Below, piece by piece: positions 53,626 to 60,000 of a stretch of 60,000 nucleotides of DNA. The first letter of the stretch is position 1. Every line of letters starts with the position of its first letter. The DNA is from Symsagittifera roscoffensis. Taxonomy: Eukaryota; Xenacoelomorpha; Acoela; Convolutidae. The stretch lies in contig NC_087062.1 of NCBI RefSeq assembly GCF_963678635.1, positions 1,490,001-1,550,000 on the forward strand, read 5' to 3'. A program made the position numbers and the translations under genes. Under the pieces are notes generated by a model, which was given only the letters and a program-made list of their open reading frames with translations, was not told the origin of the DNA and did no database searches.

Positions 53626-54129
53626 TTGAAAAAACTAGCCACTATTAAAACGGAAACAACACATGCTGTTCAAATGCCAATACTAAAATGGGATGCATCT
53701 AAAATGCAAATTTGTTGAGCACTGATTTGTTATCGTTTTGATTTGAAAACAAAACTTGACTCATAAAACAAAAAGCATTTGCTGGTGAGAAAAAGGGAAA
53801 AATTTGACAAAAATTATTGCGGTACTTCACAGTTTCATCAAAGTTCCGGCGGCGATTCGAGCCATAACTGACAAAACAAGAAGAAACCCACTACCCAAAT
53901 GATTAAAAATATCGAAGAACTGACTTTCAATTGATTAAAAACACTTAAAATTACAGGGTCCAGAAAAGAGATTTTGCTTAAAATTACTATTTGGGGAAAA
54001 CGAAATCTAGTACGCAATCGAGAAAGCAGTTACTCACAAACTAACATTTCAGTCTACATTCAAAGAAGTAAACACTATAACACTCAAAGCGAAACTCAAG
54101 TACCCTGAAGCTGAACGTATCGCATGCTA

Positions 54130-54688
54130 TTAATCGAGGAGTTTCGATGCGTGCTCACTAGAAAGAGCATGAGAACTTATCATATGTCTCTTCGTGTTTT
54201 TCTTCTGAGAAAATCTTTGTTTACAAATGGGACAATCCACTGCTAAACCACCGCCTCCTAAATGCTTCAACTGGTAATGAGTTTACAAATTGACCTTAGC
54301 TGTTCATTTATAAGGGCATAATGTACACTGCAGATCATCAAAAACTTCAGGAATTAGGTTCAACTTCTTCAGCGCGGAGCCAACATCCCTAGAAGAAACC
54401 GGATGGGGACCCAAAATTTTGGAAAATTTAGAGTTGAACTTAGTGTTCAGTGAAGCAGCGTCCAATTGACGTTTAGTGTTAGGCGATACTTTGAATTTCA
54501 GCATAGAACATGCAGGCCAGCTCTGGACTTCGAAGGAGAGAGATTGGATACTTCCTTCCGACATTTGATCCTTTCTCTGAATCCAGAATCAGACATGATC
54601 GGGCTGTCTGATCGCAATTGTTCAGAAACTGTTCATCAATTGTTAGAAAAACCCGCATCATATCTTTGATATCTTTGGGGGCATCCAT
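54130..54688 (-). pseudogene. Decayed C2H2 zinc-finger gene in block P copy 2
   Basis: It has the same two finger 1 stops (TGA and TAA) as the copy at 48810-49352, so the gene was already dead before the segmental duplication. Here the N-terminal part stays open longer (MRVFLTIDEQFLNNCDQTA, then SCLILDSEKGS), matching the DEEFL and AIFD positions of ZnF-2. The frame then shifts to GSIQSLSFEVQSW and on to RDVGSALKKLNLIP..DDLQ and CTLCPYK. It retains 13 bp that copy 1 lost. Linker, finger 2 and tail are recognisable. Confidence 0.9.
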
Positions 54689-54717
54689 GCAGTTTTCAAA
54701 CCTGAAAATGTAAGAAC

Positions 54718-55576
54718 GCTGCTTGATTTGAAGACAAATTCAACAATAACTTGGGTTTTACCGGGCTGCCCAACAAGCTGGTGATTTTACTCATATAGAA
54801 TACGTTTGACTATTGAAATCAAAGCTCTCCCAAAACACTATACAGACTCTATTTTGACTAAATTTTCTGCGCCGCGGGCAAATTTTTGAATAAAAACAGA
54901 CCGAAAAAAGCGTTTTTAGGTACTTTTCGGAAAATTTTGATGCGTTGAGAAACGTTGATTAGAATGTATTTTAAAACAGACCAAAAGCGACAAGTCGGTT
55001 AAAAGCAACCTGTTGGAAGCCCTGAGTCGAATCAAGTTTTCACTCAGACTAACTTAAATACACTGCAACATGAAACTTTCTAATTTATCAGCAAGCTTCC
55101 CAGTTAATAACCTTCTACGAGGATAATTAACACCACAGAATTTAATGTATAATTGTGCAGCAATCCTCTATTCAAAATGTTGCCGATAAACTTTTTTAAC
55201 TACTAGCTCAAAACTCCCGAAATTGAAAGTTTAAACGAACAGTTGCTATCAATACTATTTGATTTAGGTTGACACACAAAATAGAAACATTTTTACATTT
55301 TTGTTTCATGGCAACACGACAACTCGCAACAAAAGACAACTTGCAAAAAAAGACAACTTGTAAAAAAGACAACTCGTATAAATTAGCAATTACTACAACT
55401 CGTAACATCGTAAAATAATCCTTTAATTACCCCTAAACTAAGACCTGTAATTCCCCACTAAATACAAACATCTTTTCAATTACCAGCGCAATTGTCAGAA
55501 TTGTGCACATATTATATGATGGAATGGACCAAGTTAACATCCACCCATCCCCGCCAATGCGTTTTAGGGAAGAGAT
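54718..55576. other. Spacer, absent from the first duplicated unit
   Basis: AT-rich, without a supported gene. A fragment near 54830-54960 (AAAGCTCTCCCAAAACACTA, GCGCCGCGGGCAAATTTTTG) resembles the interior of MITE M1 in reverse. Near 55330 ACAACTTG(C/T)AAAAAAGAC repeats a few times. Confidence 0.5.
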
Positions 55577-55970
55577 CAGGGGTGGATTTAGGGGGGGGGG
55601 GGGTGGCGGTGGCGGACGCTTCCCCTTCCAACCTCAGGAATTCGATCCTCTCCCGAACCAAAGGGTCCCTCCTTTGTATTATTTTGAGAAATACATATTT
55701 GGTGATGGAACCTAAAAATTTTCTTAAGGTGCCTTCGGCGCTAATAAATACTTATTTTGAGGGGGGAGCTCGCCCCGAAAAAGCACAATTTTTTGGTCAA
55801 AATTTTCCAAAAAAAAGCCTAAAAATGCCTTTTTTGGCCTGTTTTTAAAAATTTTGCCTGCGGCGCAAACAATTTGACCGAAACAGGGTCTTTATAATTC
55901 TTTGGGAGTGCTCGAAAAATCAATTTGATCGACCTAAAAAAAACCTAAAGATTTGATCGACCTAATCCTA
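55577..55970 (+). mobile_element. hAT-type MITE, family M1, copy 6
   Basis: It begins CAGGGGTGGATTTAGG with a G tract and has the family interior (GCCTTCGGCGCTAATA, GCCTGCGGCGCAAAC). The right end (CGACCTAATCCTAG) lacks the final GCCCCTG, so the end is damaged and no target duplication can be shown. Confidence 0.75.
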
Positions 55971-56167
55971 GAAGTAAGTAAAGAAGTAAGAATAAAAGTC
56001 AACTTTTTTCTAAATTAGGCAACATAAGATGAGTTTTAACAAATATATATATATATAAATATGCTGATTTGAAAAAGTAAATCTGAACATCTAACATTTC
56101 ACTAAAAAGATACGCATCGGTAGTTAAATAACAAATTCAGAACAAAACCCAGAAGAAAAAAAAACTT

Positions 56168-56695
56168 TTAAGACATCAATTTAGAAGCTTGTTCTCCAGT
56201 CAAGTTGTGAGCTGAAATCATGTGCCTCTTTAAATTACTTCTAGTTGAACGCTTCTCTTGGCAGAGAGTGCAAATGGCCGAAATTCCAACTCCACCTAGG
56301 TGCTTCAGTTGGTAATGAGTTTTCAAATGTGTTTTCCTTGTTGCCTTATAAGGACATGAAATGCATTGCAGATCGTCTGGAAGTTCTGGTAGAATATTCA
56401 GATACTTCAAAACATCGTCGACACTTTGGTCTTTAACAGACGTGATCGCATCTTTTTTTGTTGCTTTCGAACGTGGAGCAATGATTTTGTTTTTATTCGG
56501 CCGTTTGAGCTGTCTGCAACTGGTTCCTGTTTGATTCCCTCCAACCTCTAATGAATCCCTGTTATCCTCAATCCACAATGACCCTATCTTCAGTGCCTGT
56601 CCGACTTCATATATTGCACAGATCACTTTCTCACATTTGAAGACAAAGTCGTAATTCACAGATATCGATACTTTTAATTTGTCAGCTTCGTCCAT
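56168..56695 (-). CDS. C2H2 zinc-finger protein, array member ZnF-9
   Basis: The product has 175 residues. The N-terminus has KLKVSISVNYDFVFKCEKV, AIYEVGQALKIGSLWI, the clearest version of the family's strand-IG-strand pattern. A basic stretch (KRPNKNK, RSKATKK) follows, then QSVDDVLKYLNILP..DDLQ, finger 1 (111-132, CISCPYKATRKTHL), linker LGGVGISAI, finger 2 (142-163, CTLCQEKRSTRSNLKRHM) and TGEQASKLMS. It is the most divergent intact member and the first in the transcription direction. The acceptor TTTTTCAG ends 6 nt before the ATG. The other duplicated unit (46.9-52.2 kb) lacks this gene. Confidence 0.9.
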   Translation of the reverse strand: MDEADKLKVSISVNYDFVFKCEKVICAIYEVGQALKIGSLWIEDNRDSLEVGGNQTGTSCRQLKRPNKNKIIAPRSKATKKDAITSVKDQSVDDVLKYLNILPELPDDLQCISCPYKATRKTHLKTHYQLKHLGGVGISAICTLCQEKRSTRSNLKRHMISAHNLTGEQASKLMS

Positions 56696-56798
56696 CCAGA
56701 ACTGAAAAATTTTGAGTCAAACCTGCGGTATTATATTAAATCATCGATTTTAACCGAAATACCAGTTTTTGAATTCGCTTAATTAAATTAAATTAGAG

Positions 56799-59020
56799 TA
56801 CGCTAAGTTGTACGCTGAGTTAAATCTCACAATTTTTCATTTATGCAGAGTTTCCCATCATTTGCGATAGGATAATTGATTTCATTTAATTGTAAGAGGA
56901 CACTGCTTCTATCAAGTGAAAGAACTGAATGATCTGACTGCCCTTTTAGGCACCTGCAGTAGTTTTCTTTAGATCTTTTAAAATCCGCTGGTAAGTAGCG
57001 CGTATTAATCGCACCGAACTGGCAATTTTTAAACAGCAATAGAATTAAAACTTGTATCAGGGCGAAGCCTTGATTATTCCAAATGCCCTTTAAACAGATT
57101 GAAAACATTCAGTTGTTGGTTAAAATGTATAAATATTTCAAAAAAATGAACTATTCTGATTTTTTTTCTTAATTTTACCCCCACACGCTATCTTAGAAAC
57201 AATGTAATATAACTTGCGTCTGATCAACTTTTATTAAGATGAAAGTGGCCTCAATTTGATTTGGAGAACATCCGATTATAATAATATCAGATCAAGTGTC
57301 AGGCAAACGAAAAACTTCTTTCAAGCGCCTTTAAATTATCTAGTGCACTATTTAAGGTTGATTTCAGAAATTCAATTTGCATAGTATGGGAGCTACGTTT
57401 GATAGCATGACAGATTTTTAGTGCGTTGTTTCTTTTTAGCAGACTCAAAATAATCAGCAAGTCAGAAAGCTAAATTCAAACGCGGCATTGACAAGAAACA
57501 CCCACTTGCTCCGCTTCGCTATGCTGCGTTTACATTCGGAAAAAAGGTATTGTCGTTGTAAATCAGCGTTTGCTGTTAAAATAAATTATTTTTCCTTGAG
57601 TTTTGTTGGCGAACCATAAAATGATTGCCATAATTATGAAAACTCAACCCCAGTCCACGCTCCTTCGTTCAACCAGCTAATTGTTCAATCTACTAAGCTG
57701 TTAAACTCTGCCAAAAGAACTATATTTCATTTTTATGCTAAAATTCGTTCTGCTAAAAAAACCGATCCACATACTTTTTTTTTGCAACTTGCGCTTGGCA
57801 ACGATTCGGGTCTTATGCACAAAACGAAAACGGCCCAAAATTAAAATCTTTATTAGCTATAACTAATGCGGCAGAATTTGATTGGCTAATATTAGCCAAT
57901 CCAATTCGAGCAACACATGGTGAGACATGTCAATAAACTGTTCCAGCAGAAAAAAAGTTTTAGCCGAACTTACTGAGAATGTGAATCTTAATCAAATAAT
58001 AAAAATATTTTCATGTTTCTTATGAAATTATACCCAAACGAAAAAAGTTCAGTTAAATGGTTTCAACGCGAAACTTTTTTTAAATCGTTTTGGTCATTTC
58101 GGCCAAAAATTTTATCTGCTTTAAATTTTAATTGAAATGCAGGACCATGATGTTTGCATTTGATTGGCTAATGAGCCAAACAGATTGAACCACACATTAA
58201 GATCAAGATGTAGAAATGCTTATTTTGGGCCGTTTAGTGCATAAGACCGAACGATTCTTTAAGTTTAGTATACCAATTGGGCAAATCAGCTGCGCATATA
58301 GCAATTTATATAAGGCGATTTGATAATTTATACTACTCGTACAAAAATACGGATCTTGTTAACAACTCCTCAAACCCCCCCCCCCCCCCTCCCCCCCTCC
58401 TATTGCAATAGGGGAGAAATTTTTAACAAGGTACAAAATTCATATATGCTTAACTATTCAATTCTTCCTTTATAGCGGGGGATATTCTTTACAAGGAACC
58501 ATAGAGGGGGGGGGGGGGGAGAATAGTTAACAAGATCCAAAAACACTAGTCATACAATTCTGTACAATGAAAAAATGCTAGCCATATTTTCTCATAGTAT
58601 GAGAAATGAAAAAAAAATTGTCAAAAGCTTCTAATCAAAAAAAGTCAAAATATTAATAATAAACTCATAACGGAAATCTTACAAACGAATCTTCTATTTA
58701 TCTTTTCGATTTTTTAAAAATTGTTTAATGGCATTTAAAATTAAATTGAAATTCAACTTATATTTCCAACAAAATTGAATTTCAACAATTCTAGTGATCA
58801 CTAAATAAAATTAAAAAACTACGAACAAGTTTTACAAAATCAGAAAGATAATCAAAAACCTATGAAGTAATTCAACAAACGAAAAGTGAAACTACTAGCA
58901 ACAAGAGCAATGAGATACAATAAAAATTTTAAAAAAAAAACACAATCTTCCTTTTCTAAGATTGAAGAAAAAATTACATTTTGCAAAAATTACAAATTAT
59001 ATTTTGCAAAAATTACAATT
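56799..59020. repeat. Segmental duplication block Q, copy 2
   Basis: Matches 49400-52189 without the 580-bp internal duplication. A short disrupted spot near 57475 (GCTAAATTCAAACGC) and small indels separate the copies. The end lies in TTTTGCAAAAATTACAA repeats. No gene found. Confidence 0.9.
58365..58530. repeat. C-tract/G-tract element with GTTAACAA flanks, duplicate
   Basis: Counterpart of 51540-51705, with longer C and G runs. Confidence 0.65.
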
Positions 59021-60000
59021 GCAAAATTTCTGATTAGAAATAAAACCAGATTTTTTTTTGCAAAATTTTCAAGATGAGACGAACTTTCAAAAAATTAGGC
59101 TGTATCATTTCTTTCTGCTGAAAAAAAAGGAACTGATTGTTTTTCTTGACCAAGTTTTGAGTGAATACCGCACGTGGAATGAAAAGTTTGATTTGTCAAA
59201 CATTCCAATGAATGCATAAAAACGATATTTACTAACATTAAAACATCGGTTCAAAGCGTACTCAGATTCTAAAGTTTTAGCCGAGCTGAAATATATGAAA
59301 AAAAAATTACCATATATTAATTTCAAAACTGCCGCACCCCAAGCGCTAATGCGACTATTGTATCTACTACACGCGGATGCAACTATTGCATTCCTACTAG
59401 TTTTAAGTTGTTAATAGTATTTTTACTAGTGTGAGATTTTTTTGGTCTCTGCCAATAAATTTTTCCTTTCGTCCAAAGAAGGGGAAAAACCCAATGCATT
59501 TAATTCCAACTTTAAGAATCTTAGTGTTTTTGGCAATCAGTAATTTAAACTGTTACAAAACAAAAATCAAATAAAGACAATTTTTTTTAAATTGTCTAAA
59601 TAATTTATCACCACCTGATGATCTACAGAAAATATCAAAACGCTGCAAATTGTTCAAGGTAGGCAATAATATTAGACAGAGGCGAAGCAGAGCTAGTAGT
59701 TATGCCAAACAAACATATTATTGCAAACCTGCAAACTGAAAAATAAAAAGCTACCAGTTCAACAAAATTGAAAAAATTTCAAAATAACCACATCAGCAAA
59801 AACTTCCAAAATTTTGTCTCGAATGATGTTCAGTTTGAGAAAAATTTGTCCAGCAACAAAGCTACCGGCATTTAGCAAATCAGAGTCTGTTGAGCCGAAA
59901 ACAAAACAGTAGGTTGTCATGCATAATTTTGCGATATTTGAAAACCAAAGTTTTACGTCCGTGCCAACTCCGTAAAAACAGAAAACACTATTAATCTATT
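59021..60000. other. Right edge, no gene recognised
   Basis: AT-rich. It contains AGACAGAGGCGAAGCAGAGC at 59675, a word also found at 3640, 39230 and 40840. No coding evidence up to the window end. Confidence 0.5.

Larger units (their letters stand above)
52190..54717. repeat. Segmental duplication block P, copy 2
   Basis: Second copy of 46893-49381. It starts within the satellite, directly after the end of block Q copy 1, which marks the join of the two duplicated units. Confidence 0.92.

Noticed and set aside
48990-54310. Stop-codon read-through or recoding in the two decayed zinc-finger copies
   Set aside because: Both also have N-terminal frameshifts, so simple decay explains them better.

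Overview
This window is nuclear DNA of an invertebrate animal. It is AT-rich, exons carry GT-AG introns of up to 8.7 kb, there is a 200-base assembly gap at 21918-22117, and many kinds of transposon remnant are present. I cannot name the species. All genes I can support lie on the minus strand.

Region 1 (about 0.4-25 kb) is the first seven exons of a Cys-loop ligand-gated anion channel subunit (GABA-A/glycine receptor-like). I joined them by splice sites; all six intron phases agree. They give 328 residues: signal peptide, the whole ligand-binding domain with a C-x13-C loop, and M1-M3. The M3-M4 loop and M4 must lie beyond the left edge. The introns hold a 1.2-kb hAT element with an 8-bp target duplication, several copies of a hAT-type MITE, a likely 3.1-kb solo LTR, a decayed LINE reverse transcriptase, and an unusual minisatellite. 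In that minisatellite (5246-8597) the last 87 bp of the M1 exon plus the first 11 bp of the intron, 5' splice site included, are repeated 34 times.

Region 2 (about 25-34.5 kb) has no gene I can support. It is AT-rich and holds MITEs, a fold-back element and one short open frame.

Region 3 (about 34.9-59 kb) is a tandem array of small, single-exon C2H2 zinc-finger genes: eight intact, one with a single nonsense codon, and two decayed copies. Each protein has a fast-diverging N-terminal half and a C-terminal block of fixed length: a 20-residue DVGS..LNI.P..DLQ segment, finger 1, a 9-residue LGGGG-type linker, finger 2 and a 12-residue LS..ASKLL tail. Every member has an AG splice-acceptor-like site 6-21 nt before its ATG, which suggests a 5'UTR intron or spliced-leader trans-splicing. 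The array sits among tRNA-derived SINEs, a satellite of about 162 bp and a segmental duplication (46.9-52.2 kb against 52.2-59 kb) in which one unit has lost a zinc-finger gene.
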